A DNA stretch of 64,000 nucleotides from Ulota crispa (GCA_963920765.1 OY987248.1:191001-255000); one strand, 5' to 3'. Numbered from the stretch's first letter, positions 12,234-24,638 are shown. The notes: a model not told the origin generated them from the sequence alone. Translations and numbers: made by a program.

Positions 12234-13916
12234 CCCTTCTGCTACTAGAGTTCAACCCTTCAACGCTAAGCAAGACGTTTTTTGTCTTCTTGCTCCAAAA
12301 AAATATGTAACTTATGACCCATTAAAAAAAGGCCAATTTTCATTTGATTTCTTTTCATAATTAATCATGAATACATGATCCATCATGGAAAGCAAAAAAT
12401 GACCTCATTAGATGTACTCAGATTTTTAAGTGATCCAAATTGTGAGAAGATTTTGAGACACAGTGTTAAGTCCAAGTTACCCCTCCTGCACTCTTCATGA
12501 GGACACCATGTATCTATTGACTTTTGCAACTTCAGGAAATACTATTATAATTGTTGGGTACTTGTCATAACATAGACATTGTAGCAAGGCTAGTAACAAT
12601 GACCAACTAGACAATTCAGGATTAAAGGTCAATTTACACCATGTCCCAACTCCCAAGTTGCAATGAGATTTGAGACTTTGATTAGTGTAAAGCCAAAAGT
12701 TGAGACTTGGTGTTTCACACTACACCTCAAATTCCACGTTTCATGTCCCAATTGTTTACATTGCAATATTTTTTGAAAATTTTGATGCCAAAGAAAATGG
12801 GATTTTATTCCAAGTTTTGGTCAACCAATTTGCTAAATCCAACTTTCAACCCAAGTTCCACCAACATTTTTGCATAAAATGTTTATGACTTTCTTTAGTA
12901 CAACTCATTTTTGCCCGTAATAGCCTAAGTAAGTTGGGATTTGGCTTTGAAGTGGGACTTGCAAAGATGGGACTTGAGACATAGTCTAAACAGCCCCTAA
13001 AATGTTGCTATGTCAACTAAGAATCTAAACTTGACAATTGTAGAATGGAGAACACTAGCTAGGCTCAATTTACTGCACATATGTCAATTTGGGGTTAGGG
13101 TGAAAAAAGTTTGAATTTTCATTGGTAAGAGAAATGTACTAGTTTATATTTTTACCTATGGGGAGATTGAATTAGGAATTTTTTGAATTCTCATCTAAAT
13201 TTGGAGACTCTAGACTAAAACAATAGAGAAGGATACAATTGAAACATTCTAAAATAGAGAGCAACTGTTTACTTTTACCCTTGTTTGAAAAAAAAGTTGG
13301 GTTTTTTCACCTTGACCCTACATCAACTTTTTGTGTAGTAAACTTAACAAAATACTTAATCTCACCCTAGAAGTATTGACCCTCATTATTGACCATGATA
13401 CCTTGTATGTGAGGCCAAGGGTAAAATAGCCATGTTATTTCATATGTCAAAGAAGGTGAGAGTTTAGATATTCTTCATTGGAAGATTAAACTTGGGAATT
13501 TTGAAACTCACTTTTGAGTTTAAAAATCCTAATGATTTAGGAACCACAAAAAGAAATGAAAAATGACCAACTCCAAAATAGAGGCATATTCTCACTATCA
13601 CCATAAAAGAGCATTATTCTTTTTATTTATTCCATCTGCACAAACAATGTGTCAAAGTCATTAAGTCCAATGTGAGGTTTAGTGATAGTTGTCAAAAGGT
13701 CTAGTATGGGTTTTGTGAATTTTATCCACATTTAGTGAATAATGACTTTCTTGAGGTGGACTTGAGGTGGCCTATTTTGTTTTATATTAAGAGTAGCCCA
13801 GAATAGGAAACACAAAAAAGACAAACGATTTTGCATTTAAAACATATTAGCGCAAAATTGTTTGACGTTTTCGAGTTTACTAATTCTAACTTAAAAAACT
13901 AGCATGAACATTTACT
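12234..13916. other. AT-rich intergenic DNA without a recognised gene
   Basis: No gene is supported. Around 13090-13330 there are weak inverted similarities (TTAGGGTGAAAAAAGTT against AAGGTGAAAAAACCCAACTT read on the other strand) that may be worn foldback-element ends, but I could not define boundaries. Confidence 0.4.
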
Positions 13917-14136
13917 TTAACTCTTGAACATCCCAAAAGCCCTTTGCGGCAGCATATACAAATGTATTTGAGATGTTTTGAGGGCTCTCCAAAAAAAATT
14001 ATGCACCTATCATCATAAAAACCTTTCAGTATATATGATTGTAACACATAAATTCCAGCTAATTCAAACTTCTAAATAGTGGTTGCGACCATATTTGGTA
14101 TTGTATTTCCAGAGCCAAGGGCCGTTCAAGGATTAA
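13917..14136 (-). mobile_element. TTAA-bounded MITE family A, copy 2 (reverse)
   Basis: TTAA bounds both sides. Read on the minus strand it starts TCCTTGAACGGCCCTTGGCTC and continues AATACAAATATGGTCGCAACC, parallel to copies at 12014-12233 and 26268-26494. It has the same 220-bp length as copy 1. Confidence 0.7.
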
Positions 14137-14489
14137 CTTGCAGAGTGGATGCAGGCTAGAAATTTGAAACTAGTTTATCTCTGGTCTTTAAATACTTATG
14201 CTAATTAACATGAATATTTGAAAAGTGGTGGATACTGCATTATGTTGTCTTCTAAAGAAACTATATACGACCATATAGTTTGCATAATATAGTGTTTTGG
14301 TTTGCAATAGATTTTATTTGTTTTCCTTGTAAAATTACCCTTGAAGCCAAGTGAGCGAGCTTTGGACTATGAGGACCAACATATATTGAACCACAAACTT
14401 CATTGACCTAAGAGAGAGCAACATTCAAGTATCATTGGCTATACTTGGGATAATTATATGTAGATCAACGCTATTTTCTGAGTGTAAAA

Positions 14490-14720
14490 TGGTGAACTAT
14501 TAGCAGTGAGCCAAGATGTTGTGAGCATGATTTATTTTTTAGCTAAAAATCAATGGGAAAACTAAAAAATAACAACAAGTTTTTCAAAAGATAAAAATCC
14601 AAAATGTACAATTATAGGACCCTATGTACATGATGACAAGTGAAATTTAGTACGCTAACAAAAAGTCTAGGATCATGGCTTATAGCTCATGAATCCCCAC
14701 TCACAATTTAGCATTCTCCA
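14490..14720 (+). repeat. Dispersed repeat shared with 60200-60430
   Basis: TTTTTCAAAAGATAAAA, CCTATGTACA, CATGGCTTATAGCTCATG and TTTAGCATTCTCC occur in the same order near 60285-60425. The family and true ends are unknown. Confidence 0.45.
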
Positions 14721-15082
14721 ACTTGATGACAATCATTTAAGTTTGTGCATTGGATTTTAATCTAAAGGACAAAACCAAATTTCCAACCCATTTTGTGATT
14801 TAACACAAATCTTGTCAAAGTTCAGTATTCTTGAAAATTGTTTGCATTGATGATAGAAAGTTTTCAATTTATGTAAAAAAAATATGACATACAAATTTGG
14901 CTCCCAAAATTTTGTGGTTGGTCAATTATATGTCATAGTACATCACTGCACTAGTTCAAGATCTTTAAAGGCAAATCCAAATTTACTAGATTGTTACAAT
15001 CTAGTAGTAAAATTCTAAACTCCCACATTTACAAATTTGGCCCCAATTGCACAAAACATTTTCCTTGCAAGATATGTTTTTT

Positions 15083-15460
15083 ACTTTTTATCCATGTAAT
15101 CCGATATTTTACCCATGCCAGTAAAATATATATTTTTGTTTACAAAACATTCCCTTGTAATGAAGCAATATCCATTTTATACCCATAGACCCATAAAGTA
15201 TTTTACCCATGCAGTGAAATGATTGCTATTGTTTTCTCACGCAAAAAAATATTGTGTGTTTTTTCCCCACGCACGTTTTAACCCACATAATAAAAATCCA
15301 CCTATATTTTTTACATTTTTTGTATTTTACCCATGTATTTTTTTTATTCATGCAAGTTTTTATCCATGTAACTTTTTAGTCATGCAAGTTTTCACCCACG
15401 CAAGTTTCTACCCATGTAGTATATATGGACACAAGTTTTAACCCATGCAATAAAATGATT
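15083..15460. repeat. Degenerate CATGCAAGTTTTACCC-type repeats
   Basis: Many irregular copies of TTTTACCCATGCA / CATGCAAGTTTTTACCC run through this stretch, spaced roughly 15-35 bp apart. The ORF they create (15223-15441) is repeat-derived and not a credible protein. CATGCA is also the core of plant RY regulatory elements, but nothing here shows such a role. Confidence 0.55.
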
Positions 15461-15632
15461 GTTGTAAAAGAATTGCCAGATTGGTAAATTGTATTTTGTT
15501 ACATATATTGATTTTACTTACACATTGAAATTCATTTATTTAAAAAAATGCAATATATGATACTACAAATTTTAACGTTTGTTGGAAGCCACATAGTTAT
15601 CATCAAAGTACCGTATACTCTATAATAAAAAA

Positions 15633-16042
15633 GGGAATTGATATGTGCACACTAGGGTGTTGATATTTGCACACCACCTCTGAGGTAAATAATGCATTTC
15701 TACCATCAAAAAACTGAATTTGAGAATTTTGAATTCAGATTTGGACTTAAAAACCATAGTTTACACTAGAACCATAAAAAAGGTTGCAATTGAACAACAC
15801 CCCATGAAAAGGCTTATTTTTTTTTACAAATAAAAGTAAAAGTAACACTTTTCCCCCTAGCTAAGTTTTTCACCAGGTGTTGTTCAATTGCAACTCTTTA
15901 TGATTCTAGAGTAAACCATGGTCTCTAAATCCAAATCTAAATTCAAAATTCTCAAATTCAGCTTTCTAATGGAAGAAATCTATTATTTACCTCATAGGGG
16001 GTGTGCAAATATCAACCCCCTGGTGTACACATATCAATTCCC
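15633..16042. mobile_element. Foldback MITE family F, copy 2
   Basis: The ends are GGGAATTGATATGTG and CACATATCAATTCCC, and the interior folds back on itself (ACCATCAAAAAACTGAA / TTCAGCTTTCTAATGG; GAACAACACCCCATG / CAGGTGTTGTTC). A-rich flanks ATAAAAAA on both sides are consistent with an 8-9 bp target duplication. Length is 410 bp. Confidence 0.75.
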
Positions 16043-16172
16043 ATAAAAAAATGGGCAATCAAAAAATTGCCTCTTCACAAATATTGGCCAAGTAATTTTT
16101 TTGTAAATATCTTCTATAATCCACTAAGTTTTTGGCCTTTCTACAATTCTCTTCAATTTTACAACTTATACT

Positions 16173-16241
16173 AAATAATGCACCTAGATTGCTCTAAATA
16201 GTGCACCTAGATTGCTCTAAATAGTGCACCTAGATTGCTCT
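16173..16241. repeat. Three tandem copies of a 23-bp unit
   Basis: AAATAGTGCACCTAGATTGC plus TCT is repeated three times in a row from 16173, 16196 and 16219; the first copy differs by one base. Confidence 0.85.
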
Positions 16242-16249
16242 AATAATTA

Positions 16250-16480
16250 AGTTGTTTAGGAGGCACATGCAACCACTACATGAAAACCATGTCCACAATG
16301 ACACGTCTAGGTTGACTAAATGTGTACAAATTGACATGAAAATGTCCAAATTGCTAGAAAAACATATGAATTTAAAAATTTGAATTCAATATATATGTCC
16401 AAATTTACATGAAAATGTTTGGATTGCCAATAAAGTCCAAATTGACAAGTTTAAACATAACAAAAATTGCTCAGATTGAC
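16250..16480. repeat. GTCCAAATTGACATG-type repeats, possible CACTA subterminal relic
   Basis: Short repeats of the type AAATTGACATGAAAATGTCC recur about every 20-50 bp. Similar units are found in inverse orientation at 32590-32747, next to a CTACTAGAAAA-like end. Subterminal short repeats are typical of CACTA elements. No intact terminus is visible here. Confidence 0.35.
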
Positions 16481-16915
16481 CCTATTTTTTTTAAGGAACG
16501 TTATAGATATTAGGACTTCACATGCTTTACAACCTAGACATTGCTTGTGTACTTTTCCAAATATTTGTTGTTGGTGCTAGGTCCATTCAAAATTGTGTAC
16601 CGCAATAATTATTGCTAGTGTTCTCGTAGTATCACTGAGTACTCACAAAGTGTAAAATGCCAAGAAATTCGCGTAGGGCAACCTAAACACAATATGCAGT
16701 ATAGAAATTTCAGATCCAACAGCACTTTTCTCCAACCGCACTTTTCTGCCATACCAACTGGCTGACGATACAGTAACTGCAGACTCTCCTCCAATCACTG
16801 GCAAGGGCACATAAATTAAACAACCAAAAAGACCAACACCAAAGGATAAAGCAACCAATAATCATTTAATACCTCCGAGGCTAAACAATTCAAGAGATAA
16901 AACAACAAACGAGGT
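16481..16915. other. Outer flank of the left inverted-duplication arm
   Basis: This DNA is single-copy in the window. It lacks similarity to the sequence beyond the right arm (50966 onward), apart from a short CAAACGA just outside the junction. GC content rises from about 16640 toward the arm. No gene is supported. Confidence 0.5.
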
Positions 16916-17083
16916 GACCGCCACGGAGGGTCCCGTGCGGGGCCGGAGCCGCAGATCCACACACCGCAGCAGATGAGGCGAGGTGCAGCCTGGAGCGGCG
17001 GGAGCCGCACGAAGGCAAGCAGGGAGCACATCCAGTCACCAGTGACCAACTGACCACCCAGCCCCGTTCGTTTCCCCGCCGAA

Positions 17084-17090
17084 TGACGTC
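17084..17090 (+). promoter_or_regulatory. TGACGTC motif upstream of P-protein copy A
   Basis: TGACGTC is a bZIP-type ACGT-core binding motif. It lies 504 bp before the start codon, inside the arm, so copy B has the same site at 50791-50797. The role is inferred from the motif alone; no convincing TATA box was identified. Confidence 0.25.
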
Positions 17091-17312
17091 GGCCGTCTCG
17101 ACTCCCGACGACTGGCTCTCGTCTGAGGCTGGTCTGGTTGAGTGGCGACGGGGGGTCGGATTGAAATATGCCCCAAGCCGTGTTCCTCCCGTGCCAGAGC
17201 AGAGAGCGATCCCTCCCTCATCTGCCACTGCCACCGCTGACTGGCTGATTGTGCTCCCTCCCGAGCCAGGGGTGCCTGCCTGCCTGCCGGAGAAATTTAG
17301 AGGTTCTGTAGT

Positions 17313-17333
17313 GTGGTGGTGGTGGTGGTGGTG
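17313..17333 (+). repeat. GTG trinucleotide microsatellite upstream of copy A
   Basis: A run of seven GTG units lies about 260 bp before the start codon, with the identical mirror at 50548-50568. Equal length in both arms is notable, because microsatellites drift quickly after duplication. Confidence 0.85.
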
Positions 17334-17593
17334 TGGGTGCCCCCCTCCCGCGGACATCCTCCCCTCGCCTGTCTTGTGTGTTCCCCTTCTCCTCGCGGCT
17401 TCTCATTCCATTCTTTTCGCCCAATCCAGTTGGAGTCCCTGTCAATTTCGTAACTCTATTTTGCGTCGTGGGTTGGCGTTCCCCCATTGCGACTGCCTTT
17501 TCTCGGACCGACCGACCGGGTGCAGTTTGGATTGCAGTGGTGTACAGTTGTTTGGAGTTGCCTGCGGCGGATTGACGGCTGCGGTCGCTAGCG

Positions 17594-20500
17594 ATGGAGC
17601 GCGCGAAGCAGCAGGTGGTGAAGCGCTTGGTGCAGCTGGCGGTGCGTCGCGCAGGTGCGCCTTCGAGTCCGTCGTTGCCCTTCGGCCCCGCATTGCGAGG
17701 CCCTGCCGCGACAGGCGTGCGTCGAGGATTCGGCGCCTCATCGTTGGTGGGGGGAGGGCGCTGGAATGGCGTGGCGGAGCCGCCGCTTGGGGCGCGCGCC
17801 GTGTCTATCGAGGCGTTGAAGCCGAGCGATTCGTTTCAGAGGCGGCACAACAGTGCCACCCTGGAGGAGCAGAAAGTGATGGCGGAGGCGTGCGGGTTCG
17901 CGAGCATGGATGCGCTGATCGACGCTACTGTGCCCAAGTCCATCCGCAGGCCGGATTTGAGTCTGAGCAAGTATGCCGAGGGGTTGACGGAGACCCAGAT
18001 GCTGGCGCGTATGAAGGAGCTGGCGTCCAAGAACAAGGTGATGAAGTCTTACATCGGAATGGGGTACCACGACACGCTCGTTCCGACCGTGATTCTTCGC
18101 AACATCCTGGAGAATCCCGGCTGGTACACGCAGTACACGCCTTACCAGGCCGAAATTGCCCAAGGCAGGTTGGAGTCGCTTCTCAATTTTCAGACCATGA
18201 TCACCGATCTCACAGGCATGCCCATGTCCAATGCTTCCTTGTTGGACGAAGGTACCGCCGCGGCCGAGGCGATGACAATGTGTAGCAACATTGCCCGTGG
18301 CAGGAAGAAAACGTTCTTGGTTGCCGACAATTGCCACCCCCAGACCATCGAGGTGTGCAGGACGCGGGCGGATGGACTCGGCTTGAACGTGGTGGTGGCC
18401 GATTACAAGAAATTTGACTACAGCAGCAAGGATGTCAGCGGCGTGCTGGTGCAGTACCCCGCAACGGATGGTGGCGTGCACGATTACTCGGACTTCATCA
18501 AGAATGCCCACGCGCATGGCGTGAAGGTGGTGATGGCGACCGATTTGTTGTCGCTCACGGTGCTTACCCCGCCCGGGGAGCTGGGAGCCGACATGGTCGT
18601 GGGGTCTGCCCAAAGGTTTGGAGTTCCCATGGGCTATGGAGGACCGCACGCTGCGTTTCTTGCAACGTCTCAGGAGTACAAGCGTCTCATGCCTGGACGT
18701 ATCATCGGCATGAGTGTCGATGCCACTGGGAAGCCGTGCCTGCGAATGGCCATGCAGACTCGCGAGCAGCACATTCGTCGTGACAAGGCGACCAGCAATA
18801 TCTGTACCGCTCAGGTACTTATTTTTAAAAAATGAATATCCGGTGAATTTGCGAGTGAGGCTGCTCGAGTTGATGTTTAGGACTAAACCAATCTCTGCGC
18901 TTTGTTTTGAAGAGTGATGGTTGGGCGTCACGCTCCCCTTGCGTGCGGTCGGTCGTCATGAAATGGCGGTCTTCTCGCGGCTGGCAACAACTGACGGCGT
19001 GCGTCTGGTGTTTTGGCAGGCTTTGTTGGCGAACATGGCAGCGATGTACGCGGTTTACCACGGACCGGAGGGTTTGAAGACCATCGCCAACAGAGTGCAT
19101 GGACTGGCCGCGGTCTTCAGCGCGGGAGTGAGCAAACTGGGACTGCAGACCGGATCTGCTCCATTCTTTGACACCGTGAAGGTCATCGTGGGCGAAGGGC
19201 AAGCGGAGAAGATTACGAAGGACGCGACCGCCCACGGTGTGAACTTGAGAGTGTATGATTCCGAGTCGGTGAGTAGTTCCATGCCGTAGCAGCTGTTTAT
19301 CTTCTGAACTCTTTCAGAGCCATTGTGGTGACATCGCGGAGAGACCGATAGACAGACTGCTGCGGCGGTTGGTTTCGTTCTGCAGCTCGAATTGCTGCCT
19401 TCAGTCCCTTGGCAGGCGCACAGACACCAGTGGACTTCGTTTGCGAGCACGGGATTCAGGAGAGATTCCGGTGGCATGCTCCGCTGTAGTCTGCTTCGCA
19501 TGGTGACCTCTGATTTGTGGGTTGTCGATGTTCAGGTCACGCTGTCGTTTGACGAGACCACCACAATTGGAGACGTCGACACCTTGTTCAAGGTTTTCGC
19601 CGGTGGCAAGAGCGTGAGTAGTAATTACCTCTCGCGTGCAGTGAAGGCCGGCTGGACTGTTTCTTACTGAACAGTGATGCGTTGCCTGTTTTTGTTTCTT
19701 GTTTCTTGGTTCTGTCGGGTTCTCCTGATGGATGTCTTTGGCATTAACATCTGGAAGTACCTGCTAATATTTAGGTGGACTTTACTGCTGAACAAATCGC
19801 CGCCGGAGTGGAGAGTCGCCTTCCCTCCAGCTTGGAGCGGACCTCTCCGTATCTTACTCATCCAGTCTTCAGTCAGTATCACTCGGAGCACGAGCTGCTC
19901 CGATATCTTCACAGGTTGCAGGCAAAGGATTTGTCTTTGGTTCATAGCATGATTCCCTTGGGCTCGTGCACGATGAAGCTGAATGCCACTACAGAAATGA
20001 TCCCCGTGACTTGGCCTGAACTGGCGAATTTGCACCCGTTTGCGCCAGAGGAGCAGGTTCAAGGCTACCAGGTGCTTTTTTCTGCATCCTTCATTGTAGC
20101 TATCTTGTTGCCCTAGTCCGACTGACTCACTTTGTCCGGAACCAACCTGGGCAAGATTGGTATTGCTGCCTCGAATGTTTTATTGCTGTTTGGTTTCGCG
20201 CCTGCTTGGTGGCGTCGCTTTTTATAGGTCATTATGTAACAATTTTCTATCCTGCAGGAATTGTTCAAGGAGCTTGGCGACCTGTTGTGCGAGATCACTG
20301 GCTTCGACTCCATGTCGTTACAGCCCAATGCCGGTGCTGCCGGCGAGTATGCAGGGCTTATGGTTATCCGTGCCTACCATCTCGTAAGATTTCCCAACGC
20401 CCTGCGCAGCAATGTGGACGAGGGTGCTGCGATTGGTTTTCGATTGCAAAGAAAATACGATTCTTGTGTTTGGATTTCAGAGTATGGTGGGTCGCTTGAT

Positions 20501-23281
20501 GCCGAACTGTAACTAAAGCGTGCATTTGCATACAGGCTCGAGGAGATGCGCATCGTAATGTCTGCATTATTCCAGTCTCAGCCCACGGAACCAACCCCGC
20601 CAGTGCAGCCATGTGTGGAATGAAAATCGTGATCATCGGAACCGATGCCAACGGGAACGTGGACATCGCCGAGTTGAAGAAAGCAGCCGAAACGCACAAG
20701 GACAACCTTTCCGCCCTCATGGTAAGTACTCACTTTCCTCGTCTACTTTGAGGGCGTTTCGTGGTCGAGGATTTTGAGGGTGTGTCGCATTAGTCCAAGG
20801 ATCAATGGAGTGTAACGGATGCGCTGTATCTCTGCGAAGCGCTGAGGGAGGGCAAGGTTGTACAATGGGTTCACGATGGGCCAAGATGTCCAGCGAATCA
20901 CGCGTCTGCAGTGCCTTCAGTGCCCGTCAAGGCAATCGAATGGGGGTGTCAGGGATATGAAGTTTGAAGGCCTCAGGACCTTCTTGGCTTAATGTCCAGC
21001 AGTTGCGCGTATGACTCACTGGGTGTCATTTCCGTTCGACCGTGCAACAGGTGACCTATCCTTCCACTCATGGGGTCTACGAGGAGGGCATCGACGATAT
21101 CTGCAACATCATTCATCAATACGGCGGGCAGGTGTACATGGACGGTGCCAACATGAACGCTCAGGTGAGTGCCACTTGAGCTCGCTCGCTTGCGCGTATG
21201 GTATTTGCAGCTGCCCGTGTTCGATGAGGAACGTAGTAGCAAGAGGCCGGCATGTGAAACGATGCAGTTGGCTGACCAAGGGGATGGTGGGCTTCAATTT
21301 TTTTTTGGTGAACTTCTTACCTTGAGTCACCCTGCCTTCAGGTGGGTCTGACCAGCCCGGGTCATATTGGAGCAGACGTGTGTCATCTGAACCTTCACAA
21401 GACCTTTTGCATTCCCCACGGAGGGGGCGGTCCTGGCATGGGACCCATCGGAGTGAAGAAGCATTTGGCTCCGTTCTTGCCATCGCATCCCGTGGTATGT
21501 ATTTTTTTTGCGTTCCCGTCAAGAGCTCGGGTGTCGCATGAGCATCAAGTGACTGGAGTTTTGCCTGTGGCCGAGTGTGGCATGAACTGTCGAGAACTTC
21601 GAACTATGTCGGCTACTTGGTCTGGGGAGCAATAACTCTTTGTGACGATTCCTTGAACTGCAGGTGAGCACCGGAGGATTTCCAAGACCAGAGAATACTC
21701 GACCCTTGGGGCCGATTTCAGCTGCTCCGTATGGTTCAGCGTTGATTCTGCCAATTTCTTACACCTACATTGCAATGATGGGCAACAAGGGTTTGACTGA
21801 TGCCTCCAAACTCGCAATCCTGAACGCCAACTACATGGCTCAGCGCTTAGAGGTGGGTTGGATACATAGCGCTGCTCCACGCGATGGTCTGCAGGGCGTG
21901 ACTGATTAGTTTTTGGTATTTGCGTCCTCTTTTTCTTTGACCCGACTACGTAAGTGTGCTTGGCTCGCAGGATCACTATCGTGTACTCTTCCGAGGTGTG
22001 AATAGAACGTGTGCCCACGAGTTCATCATTGACCTACGCAAATTCAAGGTAAACACACGTACTTATAAATAGCCCGATCTTCTTCCTCAATTTCATCTTG
22101 CCCTGATCCGAGAGAATTTGAAGGAGGGTGGCCACTGATACGTCGGTTTCCTTCGTCGCATGGCAGGACACTGCAGGAATTGAGGCGGAGGACGTGGCTA
22201 AGCGTCTGATGGACTACGGTTACCATGCCCCAACCATGTCGTGGCCTGTGACTGGCACTCTCATGATTGAGCCAACAGAAAGCGAAGGCAAGGTATGGCG
22301 TGATTTCAAGTTTTCCATGATGAGATCACGAACTAGTAGTGGCAGAGTTTGGAGCAAGTAGGGGATGTTCAAAACGTAGGACGGTCGGTCATACGCCTTG
22401 TGCGCTCTGAAACAGTTTTGGAGATGGAGGGTTCGCTTGGTGTGTTTTCTTTGTTCTTTGGCGACTTTGGGTGAGCGGCTGCACGAAAGAGGCATTAACA
22501 CCTAGTACCGTGATGCCACAGGCTGAGTTGGATCGGTTCTGTGACGCTTTGATCTCCATCAGAGAGGAAATCGCAGCAATTGAGAGTGGAGCGGCCAGCC
22601 GCGAGGATAACGTTCTCAAGGTACGGGCTTCACAAAACCTGATGTCATCAGAAACAGAGGAGTATGGGGTATTGTGAATGGAGAGAAGATGGGGGACGGT
22701 GGATGTCTAATTCAGATGCTTGTGTTACCAACAGGGTGCCCCACATCCAGCAACAGTTGTGCTGGCCGACGATTGGACGAAATCATACTCAAGGGAGGCT
22801 GCAGCATTCCCAGCATCATGGGTCCGTGCGTCCAAGTTCTGGCCAACGACCGGTGCGTAATCCCATTTGTGACTTGATTTGCTCCTTTTCCGTCTGTTGT
22901 GAAGGACTTCCTTCGTGTTGTGACTCTTGGATATGTCTGACTTCCATGGGACTTCGCTTGCGCAAGTGTCCACGGAGGGAAAGACTAAGCATATGGAAAA
23001 AGAGTCGTTACCCTTTTGAGAGCCGATTAGAGTTGTAGGGTCTTTTTTAAATTTGGTTTTCTGTATCAACGGAATCGTGTACTATCACGGCTTGCTTTCG
23101 ACTCGACGTGCCTTGGTTCGGGACTGGTCGGCAACGTCGTAAATATGTCGCTCTCCCGTGCTGAAGATTGTGTACGTGGGGATGTGCAGGACGTGTGGAC
23201 AACGTTTTCGGAGACCGAAACCTTGTATGTACAAACCCCTCCGCGGAAGTTATTGACGAGAAGATGGCAGCAGCTGCTTGA
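17594..23281 (+). CDS. GLDP: Glycine decarboxylase P-protein, mitochondrial, copy A
   Basis: This is the PLP-dependent subunit of the mitochondrial glycine cleavage complex; it decarboxylates glycine and passes aminomethyl to H-protein. Coding exons, all GT-AG: 17594-18814, 19020-19268, 19536-19613, 19775-20071, 20258-20383, 20536-20721, 21051-21164, 21342-21494, 21664-21852, 21971-22048, 22167-22292, 22522-22620, 22735-22852, 23190-23281. They join without frame loss to 1041 aa, normal for eukaryotic P-proteins. The start is set by an in-frame TGA at 17573 and a GCGATGG context. Residues 1-75 are rich in Arg, Ala and Ser (transit peptide). [10 protein letters not shown] opens the mature region, [12 protein letters not shown] lies in the N-half, and [18 protein letters not shown] carries the PLP lysine at K777. 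Introns are short (114-337 bp). Oddity: codon 883 is AGA (Arg) in [10 protein letters not shown], where copy B has GGA (Gly); this may weaken the enzyme or be a sequencing error. Confidence 0.93.
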
Positions 23282-23581
23282 GGTCCAGGATTCAATTGTT
23301 ACCATGGCACGTACGACTCTTTCCTTCGAGGCTCTAAATAGTGTACTTAATGATTAAGCTGCTGTCACACCTTGTACTCTACCAACCTGGTTGCTGGCTA
23401 CGTACTCCTCGTGCTATCAGCGCGCCATCAGGACCGTACAGTTGCTTTAGATCCACATTCTGTAGCGGCTCCGCTCCTTACTCTTGTGAGGTCCACTAGT
23501 GGAAAGTGCAAACATGCAAACATGGGAAATGGTCGTACCTGACAACCAGTCAGAGAGTGTTAACTGGTTTTCAATTGTATA

Positions 23582-23587
23582 AATAAA
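23582..23587 (+). terminator. Candidate polyadenylation signal of copy A
   Basis: AATAAA lies 300 bp after the stop codon and 60 bp before the duplicated arm ends, so the arm may contain the whole 3' end of the gene. The mirror site is 44294-44299. Confidence 0.5.
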
Positions 23588-24237
23588 ATCCTGCATATTG
23601 GAAATTGCGTAGTGCCTGTCCAGAGGTTCCAAGCCTTGTGCACATATCGTTGTCGAACTTGTGGAGTTGCAGAGTTCGTACTTTTAGGTTTTTTATAAAC
23701 CTTTTTTTCTTTTGAATGTATGGAGTGCAGAAGTGGCCTATGCAGAGTTTTCGTTCATCCATGGTTATGTGTTGTTGATTTGCGGCAGTTTCCCTGGTTA
23801 TGCATGTAATTGGTTCTGAACTGATCGGCTTGGTGTGCGTGTAATTTTTTGTGGAAGGGTGTTTTTTGGTGATTTTTGGTGTCATATAAATGTAGTAGTC
23901 CTGCAGTTTATGCTGCTCCAAGCTGATGATTGGGGGTTTCTAGTGCACCAAGATGGATCAACCAGCTGTTAAGCCTTGCACTATTCCTTTCTCCCTCCTC
24001 GCTTTGCAGCTTACCGGCGCGGAGGAATCTTCTGTTTCTAGTGCATTCTTGCTCCTCTCCAACTTGCTCCTTCTTGTTTTTCTTTTCCAACTTTCTTGCC
24101 TCAAAGTCTTGAATTTGACTCGGTGCAACGTGGGGAGGGAGTGAACTTTCAAATCTGCATTGTGCATTGAATATCAACGTGGAGAGGGAGCCAAATCTCA
24201 AATTTGCATGAAGCTTCGCCTGTAACTTAAACTTTTA

Positions 24238-24595
24238 GGGAATTACTACATCGACACCCTAAATTGTTAAAGGGGACACCCCTGTGAGCGACACTGATTT
24301 TTTAATTTAAATCAAAAGATTTGTTTCACCTTTATCATTCTAAGATATACTAAAAAAAATAGATGTGCTTAAATTTGAAAGGACTTTTGAGTAACTTAAA
24401 GCAAAAACACATCAAAAAATAGAATTAGTGCAATAATATTTCAACAAAAAAATTTATTTATCATATTTTCTTTCAAAGAGGTGGTTATGCCATCATTGAA
24501 TGATGGACCACTTGAATAAATCAAAAATAGCACCAAATTTCATGCTCACCGGGGGTGTCCCGTTGGCAATTTAGGGTGTCGCTGTACTAATTCCT
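24238..24595. mobile_element. hAT-like MITE with 8-bp target duplication
   Basis: Inverted ends of about 45 bp share GACACCCTAAATTG and the adjoining GGGAATTACTAC / GTACTAATTCC. The flanks are AACTTTTA on both sides (24230-24237 and 24596-24603), an 8-bp duplication typical of hAT elements. The AT-rich interior has no transposase. Confidence 0.7.
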
Positions 24596-24638
24596 AACTT
24601 TTATTACTTATAATGAGCAATGTAAGCAGCCTTGCCTC

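Larger units (their letters stand above)
16916..23647 (+). repeat. Left arm of a 6.7-kb inverted gene duplication
   Basis: Every base x in this arm pairs with base 67881-x in the right arm (44234-50965). I compared all ten-base blocks. Only 16925 (G; the right arm reads A on this strand) and 22004 (A against G) differ, and there is no indel. Similarity stops abruptly at 16916 and 23647. The arm includes about 678 bp upstream of the start codon, all 14 coding exons, and 366 bp after the stop. The other arm is inverted, 20,586 bp away. Confidence 0.97.

Noticed and set aside
17738-18931. 397-codon antisense frame over exon 1 of copy A (mirror 48950-50143)
   Set aside because: Antisense of a conserved coding exon, rich in His, Arg and Gly, crosses the exon-intron border and has no domain; a codon-bias shadow.
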